Of a stretch of 64,000 nt of DNA, positions 9,673-18,033 are shown piece after piece. Below the pieces are notes generated by a model. The model had not been told where the DNA came from. It was given only the letters and a program-made list of their open reading frames with translations, and made no database searches. A program made the position numbers and the translations under genes. The DNA comes from Bacteroidota bacterium. Its GTDB lineage: Bacteria > Bacteroidota > Bacteroidia > Chitinophagales > Chitinophagaceae. The DNA lies in contig JAFDXL010000008.1 of the NCBI GenBank assembly GCA_018267955.1, forward strand, positions 124,001 through 188,000, in the 5' to 3' direction. The first letter of the stretch is position 1; the number at the start of each line of letters is the position of its first letter.

Positions 9673-11340
9673 ATGCTTTCGGATATCGAGATCTCAAGGG
9701 CGGCAAAGCTGAGGCCCATTTCAGAAATTGCACAAAACCTAAACATTAATCCTGACGATATTATTCCTTATGGCAGGACAAAGGCTAAGGTGCCTTTGCA
9801 TTATCTCAATGAAGAAAAAATAAAAAATTGTAACCTGATATTGGTTACTGCTTTGACACCAACTAAAGCCGGCGTAGGTAAAACAGTTACCAGCGTAGCG
9901 CTTTCTCTTGGTTTGAATCACATAGGTAAAAAGGCGTGTGTAGCATTACGCGAACCAAGCCTTGGCCCATGTTTTGGTATGAAGGGTGGAGCAGCAGGCG
10001 GCGGTTATTCGCAGGTACTGCCAATGGAAGATATCAACCTGCATTTTACAGGAGACTTCCATGCTATTACCTGTGCCAATAACATGATTGCTGCATTGCT
10101 AGATAATTATCAATTTCAAAATAGTGGAACACATAAAGTATTAGACAGGATCGTATGGCGTCGCGTACTGGATGTAAATGATCGTTCCCTGCGTAATATA
10201 GTAACAGGCCTTGGCGGTAATGCTAATGGCATACCGCAGGAGGCAGGTTTTGATATTACACCGGCATCAGAGATCATGGCGCTGCTGTGCCTTTCTGAAA
10301 GTATAGAAGATCTGCAGGCACGTATAGAACGCATTGTGTTGGGCTATACTTATGAGAAGAAACCATTTACAGTAAAAGACCTTGGTGTTGCAGAAGCAAT
10401 TACCGTACTGCTGAAGGATGCTATATTACCAAACCTGGTGCAGACTACGGAGCAAACACCTGCGTTTATACATGGCGGCCCGTTTGCCAATATTGCGCAT
10501 GGATGCAACTCTGTATTGGCTACTAAGATGGCTATGAGCCTCAACGACTATGTGGTAACGGAATCTGGATTTGGCAGCGACCTTGGTGCCGAGAAATTTT
10601 TGGATATTAAATGCCGTCTTTCCGGTCTGAGGCCAAAGGCGACGGTTATAGTAGCAACTACCCAGGCATTAAAACTACATGGTGGCGTACCGGATGCGGA
10701 CATTAAGCTGCCGAATATGGATGCGCTGAAAGCCGGATTGCCTAATCTTTTGAGGCATATCAACAACATGAAAGAGTTTGGGCAAAGCGTAGTTATATCC
10801 TGCAATCAATATCATTTTGATCAGCAGGAAGAACTGGATTACCTTGCAAACTGGTGTGCAGAGCAGGGTGTTGCTTTTGCATTGAATAACGGATTTACGA
10901 AAGGTGGGGAAGGCGCTGCCGCTGTTGCGAGAAAGGTGGTGGAAGTAATTGAAAATAACGCATCTAAAGACATTAGCTTCTGTTATGAACTTTCTGAACC
11001 TATCCGCACTAAAATAGAAAAGATAGCTAAGCGTGTATACAAAGCAGGCAGTGTAACGTTTGACGGTGCTGCAATGACTAAGATGAAATCGTTTGAAAAA
11101 CACGGATGGGCTAATTTGCCGGTGTGTATTGCAAAGACACAATATTCATTTAGTGATGATCCTAAGAAGATCAATGCTCCTGAGGGCTTCAATATCAATA
11201 TACGCGACCTGGTAATAAATGCAGGCGCCGGTTTTATAGTAGCCGTAGCGGGTGAGATCATGCGTATGCCGGGCTTGCCTGAAGATCCGCAGGCTAACCG
11301 GATAAAGTTGATTAATGGTGAAATTGAAGGATTGAGTTAA
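9673..11340 (+). CDS. fhs: Formate--tetrahydrofolate ligase
   Basis: This is the full-length (555 aa) enzyme that joins formate to tetrahydrofolate with ATP to give 10-formyl-THF, the cytosolic C1 donor for purine synthesis. The P-loop region reads [13 protein letters not shown] at about 62-74, followed by [20 protein letters not shown] and the [15 protein letters not shown] block, all hallmarks of the family. The loop has GVGKTV instead of the textbook GEGKTT; Bacteroidota enzymes commonly vary here, so I do not read it as loss of function. It is a single gene with its own downstream terminator, convergent with the DUF1697 gene. Confidence 0.97.
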   Translation: MLSDIEISRAAKLRPISEIAQNLNINPDDIIPYGRTKAKVPLHYLNEEKIKNCNLILVTALTPTKAGVGKTVTSVALSLGLNHIGKKACVALREPSLGPCFGMKGGAAGGGYSQVLPMEDINLHFTGDFHAITCANNMIAALLDNYQFQNSGTHKVLDRIVWRRVLDVNDRSLRNIVTGLGGNANGIPQEAGFDITPASEIMALLCLSESIEDLQARIERIVLGYTYEKKPFTVKDLGVAEAITVLLKDAILPNLVQTTEQTPAFIHGGPFANIAHGCNSVLATKMAMSLNDYVVTESGFGSDLGAEKFLDIKCRLSGLRPKATVIVATTQALKLHGGVPDADIKLPNMDALKAGLPNLLRHINNMKEFGQSVVISCNQYHFDQQEELDYLANWCAEQGVAFALNNGFTKGGEGAAAVARKVVEVIENNASKDISFCYELSEPIRTKIEKIAKRVYKAGSVTFDGAAMTKMKSFEKHGWANLPVCIAKTQYSFSDDPKKINAPEGFNINIRDLVINAGAGFIVAVAGEIMRMPGLPEDPQANRIKLINGEIEGLS

Positions 11341-11360
11341 GAAGGATCATCTAAATATTT

Positions 11361-11386
11361 AAAGCCCCTCTAAAAGAGGGGCTTTA
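11361..11386. terminator. Bidirectional terminator between convergent genes
   Basis: AAAGCCCCTCT and AGAGGGGCTTT form a GC-rich stem with a very short loop. A/T runs on both sides let it serve the ligase gene (plus) and the DUF1697 gene (minus). Confidence 0.85.
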
Positions 11387-11389
11387 GTT

Positions 11390-11923
11390 TTATAATTCCA
11401 TAAACTTATTTACCGTAAGCCAATTGCGCCCGGTAGCAGGCATCTTCAATTTCTTTTCTATAAACATATTTGTGAAGAGTGGTTTCCCCTTATCCTTGTA
11501 TTGCACTGCATACACTTCCCTGTTGATCACTTTGAAAAGATCGGTTTCACCATTGAAAGATTCCAGTAGTTTAATCGCATCCTTCCCCGGTGGTTCATGC
11601 AGAAATGTTACATAAGGCTGATTGGAGATAGGAATTTGTGCAGGCTTAAAAGGTTGTGCGTCGATCACTGCTGCTATTTCGTCTGTTGTCCTAAGAAACA
11701 CCGGGACATCATAGCCTAACGTTTTTGAAAGATGCAGTTCTATCTTTTTATTTAATGTGGCTTCTTCAGTCTTCCTGGTTTCAAAGAGTACATTACCACT
11801 CTGTATATAAGTAGTTACATTTTTGAACTTCAGCGCTTCGAACATGGCTTTCAAATCGGTCATCTTAATGATCTTTTGTCCGCTGACGTTAATGCCGCGT
11901 AGCATAGCGATATATCTTTCCAT
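11390..11923 (-). CDS. DUF1697 family protein
   Basis: This is a 177-residue soluble protein. The N-terminus RYIAMLRGINVSGQKIIKM, followed by FKNVTTYIQSGNVLFET, is the signature of the DUF1697 family, and the C-terminal GRNWLTVNKFMEL matches the usual family ending (ATGRNW.TV..L). The length is normal. The biochemical function of the family is not established. There is no signal peptide, so it should be cytosolic. It is divergent from the aldo/keto reductase gene with 62 bp between them. Confidence 0.9.
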   Translation of the reverse strand: MERYIAMLRGINVSGQKIIKMTDLKAMFEALKFKNVTTYIQSGNVLFETRKTEEATLNKKIELHLSKTLGYDVPVFLRTTDEIAAVIDAQPFKPAQIPISNQPYVTFLHEPPGKDAIKLLESFNGETDLFKVINREVYAVQYKDKGKPLFTNMFIEKKLKMPATGRNWLTVNKFMEL

Positions 11924-11985
11924 AAGTTAAATATAAGGCAATCTTAATTGCAGTTATTTTGGTTGATCCGTGGTAATTTAGAATT

Positions 11986-12972
11986 ATGAAGTACAGAAAA
12001 TTTGCAAATACAGATATTGAGCTTTCAGCAATTGGTTTAGGATGTATGGGTATGAGCCATGCGTACGGTGTGCCTGATGATAAAGAATCCATTGCTACCC
12101 TGGAGCGCTCCATAGAGTTAGGGATCAATTTTTGGGACACTGCTGATATTTACGGGAGTGGCAAAAATGAAGAATTGATATCCAAAGTTCTAAAACCTAG
12201 CAGGGATAAAATATTTATAGCTACCAAATTTGGTTTTGTGCCGGACGATGATAAAGGTAAATATTCCGGTTTCAACGGATCGCCCGCTTATATGAAAAAA
12301 GCCGTGGAGGCCAGCCTGAGACGTTTACAGGTGGACGTGATCGACTTGTACTACGCACATCGTATAGACCCCAACGTTCCCGTAGAGGAAATGGTAGGTG
12401 CCATGGGCGATCTTGTAAAGGAAGGAAAGGTAAGGTACCTGGGGCTATCAGAGGCTTCGGCGAAAAGCATTCGCAAGGCGCATGCAGTACACCCTATATC
12501 TGCGTTGCAAAGTGAATATTCATTGCTTACCCGTGAGGTTGAACATGAAATATTACCGTTGTGCAAAGAACTACATATTGCATTTGTTCCGTTTAGTCCG
12601 CTGGCACGGGGGCTAGTTACTAATACACTGGACATCCAACATCTTGCTGATAACGATTTCCGTAAAACCTTGCCAAGGTATCAGCAAGAACATGCGGGGA
12701 ATAATCAAAATTTAGCTGCAGGTTTCGCGGATATTGCAACACAGATAGCGTGTACACCTGCTCAGTTAGCGCTAGCCTGGGTATTGAAGCAGGGAGATAA
12801 TATTATACCCATACCTGGCACCAAGAAAAGAAACTACCTGGAGGAAAATGCGGCAAGTGTTGATGTAGTTCTTACAGAAGAAACATTGGCATCTATAGAA
12901 GCGCTTTTGAAACGCTACCCCGATACCGGTAGCCGTTACAACGAGAACAACCTGAAATTTGTAGATAAATAG
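11986..12972 (+). CDS. Aldo/keto reductase
   Basis: This 328-residue NAD(P)H-dependent oxidoreductase has a TIM-barrel fold and is cytosolic. The catalytic tetrad is complete: Asp51 and Tyr56 in [11 protein letters not shown], Lys81 in IATKFGF and His125 in YYAHRID. The cofactor-binding C-terminus [16 protein letters not shown] is typical of the YajO/AKR13-like group that reduces small aldehydes and ketones. The opening [20 protein letters not shown] is also standard. Substrate cannot be predicted. It is probably transcribed alone. A TAATTTAG box 13 bp before the ATG is one mismatch away from a Bacteroidota -7 element. Confidence 0.95.
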   Translation: MKYRKFANTDIELSAIGLGCMGMSHAYGVPDDKESIATLERSIELGINFWDTADIYGSGKNEELISKVLKPSRDKIFIATKFGFVPDDDKGKYSGFNGSPAYMKKAVEASLRRLQVDVIDLYYAHRIDPNVPVEEMVGAMGDLVKEGKVRYLGLSEASAKSIRKAHAVHPISALQSEYSLLTREVEHEILPLCKELHIAFVPFSPLARGLVTNTLDIQHLADNDFRKTLPRYQQEHAGNNQNLAAGFADIATQIACTPAQLALAWVLKQGDNIIPIPGTKKRNYLEENAASVDVVLTEETLASIEALLKRYPDTGSRYNENNLKFVDK

Positions 12973-13055
12973 CAAAAAATCCAGGTATGGCTCAAACAAT
13001 CAAGTAACTGGCGGCATGATATTGTAGGGGCGTGTAGTACACACAAACATCGGTT

Positions 13056-13610
13056 ATGAATACGAACAGGTTATCTTCTAAGATGGAAAAAGTCCTTAAC
13101 GACCAAATGACAAAGGAGGCGCATGCTGCGCAAATCTATTTGTCTTATGCTGCATGGGCAGATGGTGAGGGGTATAGCGGAATAGCTAATTTCCTTTTTC
13201 GTCATGCGCACGAAGAGCGTAACCACATGATGAAAATACTGCAATACATATTAGAGCGTGGCGGGAAGGTAATGGTGGAAGCCATACCCGCCCCGGGTAG
13301 CACCCCCAACTCTGTGCAAAATTGCTTTGAAAAAGTGTTTGAGCAGGAGGTGGATAATACGGAGGCTATCTATCGTATTGTGAACCTTAGCATGGAAGAA
13401 AAAGATTGGGCTACCTGGAACTTCATGCAATGGTTTGTAAAAGAACAGGTAGAAGAAGAAACACTTGCCTTGAACCTCTTAGATAAGATAAAAATTGCAG
13501 GTGGGGAAGGCGCTAAAGCGGATGCACTTTATACATTAGACAAAGACCTGGAAACTGCACCAGATGATGCTAAACTGGCACAAGAGGCCACAGAAGAAAA
13601 GCCGTTATAA
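13056..13610 (+). CDS. ftn: Ferritin (non-haem iron storage)
   Basis: This 184-residue four-helix-bundle ferritin stores iron as a 24-mer cage in the cytosol. Ferroxidase ligands are visible: Glu21 in KEAHAAQIYLSYA, Glu54 and His57 in HAHEERNHM, and the EQEVDN helix in the second half. The family core ends near residue 165, so the acidic tail (TAPDDAKLAQEATEEKPL) is slightly extended. There is no haem-ligating Met of the bacterioferritin type that I can identify, so plain ferritin is preferred. A hairpin follows, shared with the convergent LtrA-like gene. Confidence 0.93.
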   Translation: MNTNRLSSKMEKVLNDQMTKEAHAAQIYLSYAAWADGEGYSGIANFLFRHAHEERNHMMKILQYILERGGKVMVEAIPAPGSTPNSVQNCFEKVFEQEVDNTEAIYRIVNLSMEEKDWATWNFMQWFVKEQVEEETLALNLLDKIKIAGGEGAKADALYTLDKDLETAPDDAKLAQEATEEKPL

Positions 13611-13627
13611 CCTATGATGAAATATAG

Positions 13628-13656
13628 TAGAAGAGCTGTTATTAAACAGCTCTTCT
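13628..13656. terminator. Bidirectional terminator, ferritin / LtrA-like gene
   Basis: AGAAGAGCTGTT and AACAGCTCTTCT form a roughly 12-bp stem just before the stop codon of the convergent gene. A-rich and T-rich flanks suit use in both directions. Confidence 0.75.
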
Positions 13657-14858
13657 TATTTGTTGCCATATTTATAACCTACCCATCTGCGTATGCCGAT
13701 GAAGACCGGTATAAATAGTAACACACAGATAATGCATAAAAATGAGATATTAGTGAGATACTGTCCGAATAAGGGGATGGAAAGGACCAGTACACTGACC
13801 AATAGTAACAACCTGGATACCGGCGCTATGTACACCCTGTCTTCTGCATATTCCTCCATCACATAAGTAAGCGCTACTATTGACAGTAAGATCATTGCAA
13901 TTGAAATGCAAAATATCCATTGCAGATCCATTGACAATAATACATCTGTGTTCGCAAGAATAGATTTAATAGATGCGCCTGCAATGCAATAGCTTGCCAG
14001 CAAAGGAAAGTGCAGGAAGATAAGATACTGAAGATAGGAATACCCTTTTTTTGTTTCCTGTTCGCTCGTCATATCAAAATATATGCTCCATAGCAGAAAG
14101 CTGATGAGAATAGTAAGAATAAAACCGGCCCAAACTGCAGGGTGTTTATCTTTTACTTCTGCAACGCCGTTTACAGTAGCAAGGATGCTTTCCGCCAGCA
14201 CTATAATAGTAAAGAGGCCAAAACGCTCTACTATCGCTTCTGATGCAGAAAATACCTGTCCGCGTGATTTTAAGACATTTACAACAGTTCGCGCGCCTGT
14301 TAATGGTGGTGTAATATTCAATATCAACACAATTATCCATATTGCTATTGCTTGTTGGTAAGTTAAGCCCAATGAGAAAATCATTAGACCCAAAGCGAGC
14401 AGGTAGTTGGCGGTATAGAACTTGTTGAATACGCGGTGCGATCGATCGTATAGCCCAACGCTCCACCACAAATAGGTGATAACAATCTCCAGCATAGAGA
14501 ATGCCATGGTAAAGCCCCTTAAGTTTCCTTCAAAGGCATCTTGCAGCGTTATGGCTATCCCCGCAACGCACAGTATCTGCCAAAAGGTTTGTAAACGCGT
14601 GCGAATGCTATCGCTGCCATGCAAATCGTAGTACTGGCTACCGTTTACCCATGACCAGAAAATCAAGGAAAAAAACAGGAACAGCTTACCGGCATTTTCC
14701 CAGCCTGGATGCTCCGCAAAGCAATGGGTTAACTGGCCAACGGCTGCTACATACACAAGATCATAAAACAGCTCCAGCCAGCTGATCTTCCGGGTGTTCT
14801 TCCTATCAGAAAAATTGCGGGGCGGACCCCACCAGTCAAGGTTGTATTTGTGTGGCAT
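13656..14858 (-). CDS. LtrA-like low temperature requirement membrane protein
   Basis: This is an integral membrane protein of about 400 residues. The N-terminal block (WWGPPRNFSDRKNTRKISWL, then ELFYDLVYVAAVGQLTH) is the signature of the LtrA family: an FYDLVFV-type segment followed by many hydrophobic helices. I count roughly eleven or twelve membrane segments. The name comes from a Listeria low-temperature phenotype; the molecular function is not settled. An ATG 27 nt upstream would add nine hydrophobic residues. I prefer the ATG at 14858 because the upstream one falls inside a strong hairpin and the family normally begins near this motif. The start codon directly follows that hairpin's T-run. 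Confidence 0.88.
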   Translation of the reverse strand: MPHKYNLDWWGPPRNFSDRKNTRKISWLELFYDLVYVAAVGQLTHCFAEHPGWENAGKLFLFFSLIFWSWVNGSQYYDLHGSDSIRTRLQTFWQILCVAGIAITLQDAFEGNLRGFTMAFSMLEIVITYLWWSVGLYDRSHRVFNKFYTANYLLALGLMIFSLGLTYQQAIAIWIIVLILNITPPLTGARTVVNVLKSRGQVFSASEAIVERFGLFTIIVLAESILATVNGVAEVKDKHPAVWAGFILTILISFLLWSIYFDMTSEQETKKGYSYLQYLIFLHFPLLASYCIAGASIKSILANTDVLLSMDLQWIFCISIAMILLSIVALTYVMEEYAEDRVYIAPVSRLLLLVSVLVLSIPLFGQYLTNISFLCIICVLLFIPVFIGIRRWVGYKYGNK

Positions 14859-14862
14859 AAAA

Positions 14863-14899
14863 ATGGCTATTGCTAAGATAAACAACTAGCAATAGCCAT
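14863..14899 (-). terminator. 13-bp hairpin just upstream of the LtrA-like start codon
   Basis: ATGGCTATTGCTA and TAGCAATAGCCAT are perfect inverted copies separated by 11 nt. Read on the minus strand the stem is followed by TTTTT and then the ATG of the LtrA-like gene. It therefore looks like the terminator of the two hydrophilic-protein genes, placed so close that it could also attenuate or gate expression of the next gene. Confidence 0.7.
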
Positions 14900-14933
14900 A
14901 AAAGACTAATATAATAATCGGCAGTTTACGCCT

Positions 14934-15179
14934 TTATTTACTTGGTTCTGTGCTTTCACTTGGTTCATCGTCTTGCTCCTCAGCAAGTTTACCATGTTCA
15001 TTATTGTAGTTGGCGCCCTCGTTTTTTTCCGATCCTTGTTGATAACTGTTGCCAGATAGCTGCAGTGAACCCTGCCCATAATCAGAGCCACCTTGCGTTG
15101 TACTACCCGGATGATAATCAGCCCTTCCCTGGCTTCCTTCCGGCTCAGTTGTTTTCTTATCTTGTTTCTTTTGATCCAT
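14934..15179 (-). CDS. Small disordered hydrophilic protein
   Basis: This 81-residue protein is almost entirely polar: Gly, Ser, Gln, Asn, Glu and Lys, with no hydrophobic core, signal peptide or Cys. It starts MDQKKQDKKTTEPEGSQGRA and carries several GS/QGS/YGQGS stretches, so it is predicted to be intrinsically disordered. It sits 11 nt downstream of a second hydrophilic gene and is probably co-transcribed with it. I recognise no family. The company of ferritin and a thioredoxin-like gene loosely fits a stress-protectant role, but this is inference. Confidence 0.7.
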   Translation of the reverse strand: MDQKKQDKKTTEPEGSQGRADYHPGSTTQGGSDYGQGSLQLSGNSYQQGSEKNEGANYNNEHGKLAEEQDDEPSESTEPSK

Positions 15180-15190
15180 AACACACTATT

Positions 15191-15556
15191 TTAAGGATTG
15201 CCTAATGTTTCGTCGTCTTGTTTACCGGGAGCTTTACGGCTCAAGGCTGCATCTTCAGCAGCATCATGACTTGATCTGCTAATGCCAGACCCTGTTTGAT
15301 CGTCATTATAGCCGGTACCTGCAGATCCTGCTCCGCCTTCTGCTGTTTCACCTTCGTAAGATACATTAGTGCCGGTGCTTCCCAGGTTACCACCAGACAT
15401 CCTTGATCTTACGGCTTCCGTTGGGCTGGTGATAATTGCGTCAATGGCTGCAGCGCTGGTAGTTTGTTTATTGTTCTCTTGCTGCGACTTTTCGTTTTGA
15501 GGTGTATCGCCCACGTTGTTCTTTTTTAGTTCTTCATTCGATTTCTTTTCCATCAC
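15191..15556 (-). CDS. Disordered Gly/Ser/Asp-rich hydrophilic protein
   Basis: This 121-residue polar protein (MMEKKSNEELKKNNVGDTPQ...) has an acidic Gly-rich second half (EGETAEGGAGSAGTGYNDDQ). There is no signal peptide, membrane segment or Cys. A short segment near residues 36-54 (AAAIDAIITSPTEAVRSRM) could form a helix. It is the first gene of a two-gene unit with the 81-residue protein, separated by only 11 nt. Function is unknown. Coding is supported by the length of the frame, its composition and the clean spacing. Confidence 0.72.
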   Translation of the reverse strand: MMEKKSNEELKKNNVGDTPQNEKSQQENNKQTTSAAAIDAIITSPTEAVRSRMSGGNLGSTGTNVSYEGETAEGGAGSAGTGYNDDQTGSGISRSSHDAAEDAALSRKAPGKQDDETLGNP

Positions 15557-15614
15557 ACTAATTTTTTGTGTTATTAAAGCTTAAAACATTATGCCGCCGT
15601 GGTGCAATAAAAAA

Positions 15615-15640
15615 GCCTGCTACAAGTAGCAGGCCAACGT
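15615..15640 (-). terminator. Terminator of the thioredoxin-fold gene
   Basis: GCCTGCTAC and GTAGCAGGC form a 9-bp stem with a 2-nt spacer. On the minus strand it is followed by TTTTTTATT, a standard intrinsic terminator for the gene ending at 15658. Confidence 0.85.
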
Positions 15641-15657
15641 ATTTAGGGATACCATTG

Positions 15658-16167
15658 TTATTTCTTGTTGTTCATGATCTTAGTAGCGGTGGCAAGGAAA
15701 TCAGCTTCCTCATTGCCAGCCTGGCCTTGTGGATAGCCCAGTGATCCTAAGGCAGATATTGCAAACTTGCCGGAAGTTTTGTCTTTATTCATAAAGAATA
15801 TCCAAACGGTAGGGTAGCCCTGTACCTGGAAGAATTGTTGCAGGCCCTGGTTTTGTTCTACCAGCTTTTGAGGTAGTTGCTTATTGCGAGGAAAATCTAA
15901 TTCCAGCAGTATTACATTCTTTCTTGCCCAGTCCTGGAAGCCTGGTTTATCAAAAACGGCACGCTCCAGTTTGTGGCACCAACCGCACCAATCGCTGCCC
16001 GTAAAGAAAGCGAAAATGGGTTTTTTTGTTTTTTGAGATAGCTCGTATACCTGGTTGATATCATTGTACCAGGTAAGATTATTTTTAGTTTCCTGTGCTT
16101 TCACAACGTTAACTGCAAGAAGACAGATAGTAGCTGTAATAAAAAATATCCTGTTTATGTAAGACAT
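15658..16167 (-). CDS. Exported thioredoxin-fold protein (WCGWC)
   Basis: This 169-residue protein has a signal peptide (ITATICLLAVNVVKA, cleaved before QET) and a thioredoxin-like domain. The redox motif is WCGWCHKLE near residues 60-68, in the context FFTGSDWCGWCHKLERAVF, and the cis-Pro loop is GYPTVWIF. The WCGWC form is typical of the DUF255/DsbD-gamma-like group seen in many Bacteroidota periplasmic proteins. A role in periplasmic thiol exchange is likely; the partner is unknown. It is divergent from the pentapeptide-repeat gene with about 100 bp between. Confidence 0.9.
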   Translation of the reverse strand: MSYINRIFFITATICLLAVNVVKAQETKNNLTWYNDINQVYELSQKTKKPIFAFFTGSDWCGWCHKLERAVFDKPGFQDWARKNVILLELDFPRNKQLPQKLVEQNQGLQQFFQVQGYPTVWIFFMNKDKTSGKFAISALGSLGYPQGQAGNEEADFLATATKIMNNKK

Positions 16168-16269
16168 ATACCTTGATTAAATAGAAGCAAACAACAATTA
16201 TAGCCAAAATAATGCTATAAAACTGTTAATGGCGGCCTATTTGTAAATTGCATTACAATTAGCTGAGCA

Positions 16270-16845
16270 ATGGACCTCGAATATGTACCTGGTAAAACCT
16301 TCAATGACCTCGATAATATTAACGAGCCTTTTACTAAGGCAGAATATGAAAATTGCAACTTTGTAAGCTGCGATCTTGCTAATGCAGATTTATCTGGTGC
16401 TGTCTTCCAGGATTGTAAGTTTCAGGATTGCAACATTAGTCTTGCTAAACTGAAGAATACCGCATTAAGAGATGTAGTGTTTACCGGTTGCAAGATGCTG
16501 GGCCTGCAATGGGGCGATAGTAGCCAATTTGGCTTTTCTATAAAGCTTCATAATTGTGTGGTCGATAACAGCTCTTTTTACAAGGTCAGGCTTAAAAACG
16601 CTCAGTTTATAAATACAAGATTACTTGAGGTAGACTTCACAGAAGCAGACCTTACTGGTGTTGTTTTTGATGGATGTGATCTTACGAGTGCTACATTTGA
16701 TAATACTAATTTAGAAGGTGCTGATTTGCGGACAGCAACAGGCTATTCTATCGATCCGGAAAATAACCGGATAGCAAAAGCAAAATTTTCATTGGTGGGG
16801 GTTGGTGGATTACTAAACAAGTATGATATTGAATTGGAACATTGA
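16270..16845 (+). CDS. Pentapeptide-repeat protein
   Basis: This 191-residue protein has the A(D/N)LXX-type repeat with C/F/L at the central position: YENCNFVSCDLANADLSG, TEADLTGVVFDGCDLTSATF and TNLEGADLRTATG. Such repeats fold as a right-handed quadrilateral beta-helix. Overall length, the interruption near residues 75-90 and the ending with a short helix (GLLNKYDIELEH) resemble the Qnr/MfpA group that mimics DNA and protects gyrase, but many cytosolic relatives have no known role, so quinolone protection is only a possibility. There is no signal peptide. Confidence 0.88.
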   Translation: MDLEYVPGKTFNDLDNINEPFTKAEYENCNFVSCDLANADLSGAVFQDCKFQDCNISLAKLKNTALRDVVFTGCKMLGLQWGDSSQFGFSIKLHNCVVDNSSFYKVRLKNAQFINTRLLEVDFTEADLTGVVFDGCDLTSATFDNTNLEGADLRTATGYSIDPENNRIAKAKFSLVGVGGLLNKYDIELEH

Positions 16846-16848
16846 GTA

Positions 16849-17223
16849 CTAACGAACGTTTGTATCTTCCTGGAACAATCCAAATAAGTTGTTTTCGGTA
16901 TCAGTGCAAAGGGCATTATATCCAAAACCCGGTACTACCTGCTTAGGTATTATCACTTTTCCACCGAGTTCTGTTAGCTTCTTTATGCTTTCGTCTATAG
17001 AACTTACCCCAATAAAATTTGTGATACCATTTTTGCTTTCTGCAGTTCTTTGAGACATCCCACCACCAATTCCTATTTTGCCCTCCAAATCAATTGTCTC
17101 AATTAAATAATAATCCATCGGTCCGGGAAGAGGTGTGATCTTCCAACCCAATAGCTTTTCATAAAATTCTTTAGCCCGCTTTGGCTGGTCAGCGCTGATA
17201 TCAAAATGTACGATAGTTGCCAT
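16849..17223 (-). CDS. VOC-superfamily protein (glyoxalase-like)
   Basis: This 124-residue protein is a single vicinal-oxygen-chelate module. It opens MATIVHFDISADQPKRAKEF, has the YEKLLGWKI element, a central GIGGGM, and the second beta-alpha-beta half (NFIGVSSIDESIKKLTELGG). It closes with CTDTENNLFGLFQED, the common ending in uncharacterised VOC proteins. His6 and Glu in the last strand could be metal ligands, but the set is incomplete by eye, so enzymatic activity is uncertain. It is convergent with the pentapeptide gene, with 3 bp between stop codons. Confidence 0.88.
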   Translation of the reverse strand: MATIVHFDISADQPKRAKEFYEKLLGWKITPLPGPMDYYLIETIDLEGKIGIGGGMSQRTAESKNGITNFIGVSSIDESIKKLTELGGKVIIPKQVVPGFGYNALCTDTENNLFGLFQEDTNVR

Positions 17224-17250
17224 GATTGTAAATATTTAATGACGGCGGCA

Positions 17251-17334
17251 TCAGGATACACCGAAGTAGATATTAGTTTTCCAATTCGCAGGGTCTTTTT
17301 CCAACTGCGGATCAGACAAGTATTGCTCCATTAT
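17251..17334 (-). pseudogene. Detached C-terminal end of the GyrI-like protein
   Basis: In the same frame and directly after the TGA of the gene at 17335-17727, 27 sense codons continue (IMEQYLSDPQLEKDP.., then a WK and a final NIYFGVS) before a second TGA. This is the expected end of a GyrI-like domain (..YLTDP....DP..W.T.IYFPV). It has no start codon context of its own and is read as the cut-off tail of the upstream gene. Confidence 0.75.
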
Positions 17335-17727
17335 TCAGGTCTTTTTAAGATTATGCTCCTTCAGGTATTTTTCCAGCAAGTCGTAAGTTTCAGTCATACT
17401 ATCGTATGAGCCATAGTGGGTAATGGTGAGAGCTTTAGTTGCAGGTATGACTACTTTTGTAAATCCCTCTATTTCAGGGCAGGTTTCCGATACTGGGACA
17501 GCAGCTGCAAGGTCCGTTTCCATCTTCTTTTCATCTATAGAATAGTAAAAAGCACATGGAGGCTCATTTGCCTGGATTCCTGATTTGGCAAGTGTGCTAT
17601 ATAGAGCGCCATATTTTTCAGCAAAAAAGGCGCTGAGTTTATCAAATGGCTGAATGCTTCGGCTCGTAATAAAAGTTTTGCTTTGCCATTCAATCTCTTT
17701 TACCTCGTTTTTTAATGTGAGTTCCAT
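17335..17727 (-). CDS. GyrI-like effector-binding protein, truncated by in-frame stop
   Basis: This 130-residue cytosolic protein starts MELTLKNEVKEIEWQSKTFI. The body (LSAFFAEKYGALYSTLAKSG; CAFYYSIDEKKMETDLAAAV; IPATKALTITHYGSYDSMTE) matches the GyrI-like/SoxS-type small-molecule-binding fold, which binds drugs or other ligands, alone or fused to regulators. It stops at EHNLKKT where the family normally continues KKTG..WE.YL.DP. The stop codon TGA sits where a Gly codon (GGA) is expected, and the missing tail is intact in the same frame. A recent nonsense change, a sequencing error or readthrough would each explain this. The truncated product would lack the last strand and is probably unstable. 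Confidence 0.85.
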   Translation of the reverse strand: MELTLKNEVKEIEWQSKTFITSRSIQPFDKLSAFFAEKYGALYSTLAKSGIQANEPPCAFYYSIDEKKMETDLAAAVPVSETCPEIEGFTKVVIPATKALTITHYGSYDSMTETYDLLEKYLKEHNLKKT

Positions 17728-18033
17728 TTTAAATTATTTGATTTCAAGGTATGTCACCGACAATCACAGAACTTTGATAATTGTCAATAGGTGAGCTGAT
17801 TCCGGTCAGTTAGGTGGACATAATTTTTTTTGTTGCCATGGATTAATAGAAACAGTACTTTATTAGACTGGAGATTATTAATACTGATAATTGCAATTCT
17901 TTCATAGTCTCTAATATCGTATTGAGCCTAACATTCAGTACCAGCCTTACGTCCATAATAGTGTCGCGACATATCTTAAACAGCCCGAGTTAACTGCCGG
18001 GTAAACTTCATTATTTCAAAATCAACTTATTTT
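17728..18033. other. Gene-free spacer between divergent genes
   Basis: These 306 bp contain no supported gene. They separate the GyrI-like gene (minus) from a secreted protein gene (plus) and should hold both promoters. I find no perfect TAnnTTTG box and no strong hairpin. Confidence 0.5.

Noticed and set aside
14906-15184. A 92-residue frame on the same strand as the 81-residue hydrophilic protein, in another phase
   Set aside because: It fully overlaps a better-supported frame with a clear start, spacing and downstream terminator; composition is frame-shadow-like.
17335-17337. The TGA in the GyrI-like gene as a selenocysteine codon
   Set aside because: The family has Gly here, not Cys, and I see no SECIS-like stem-loop after the codon.
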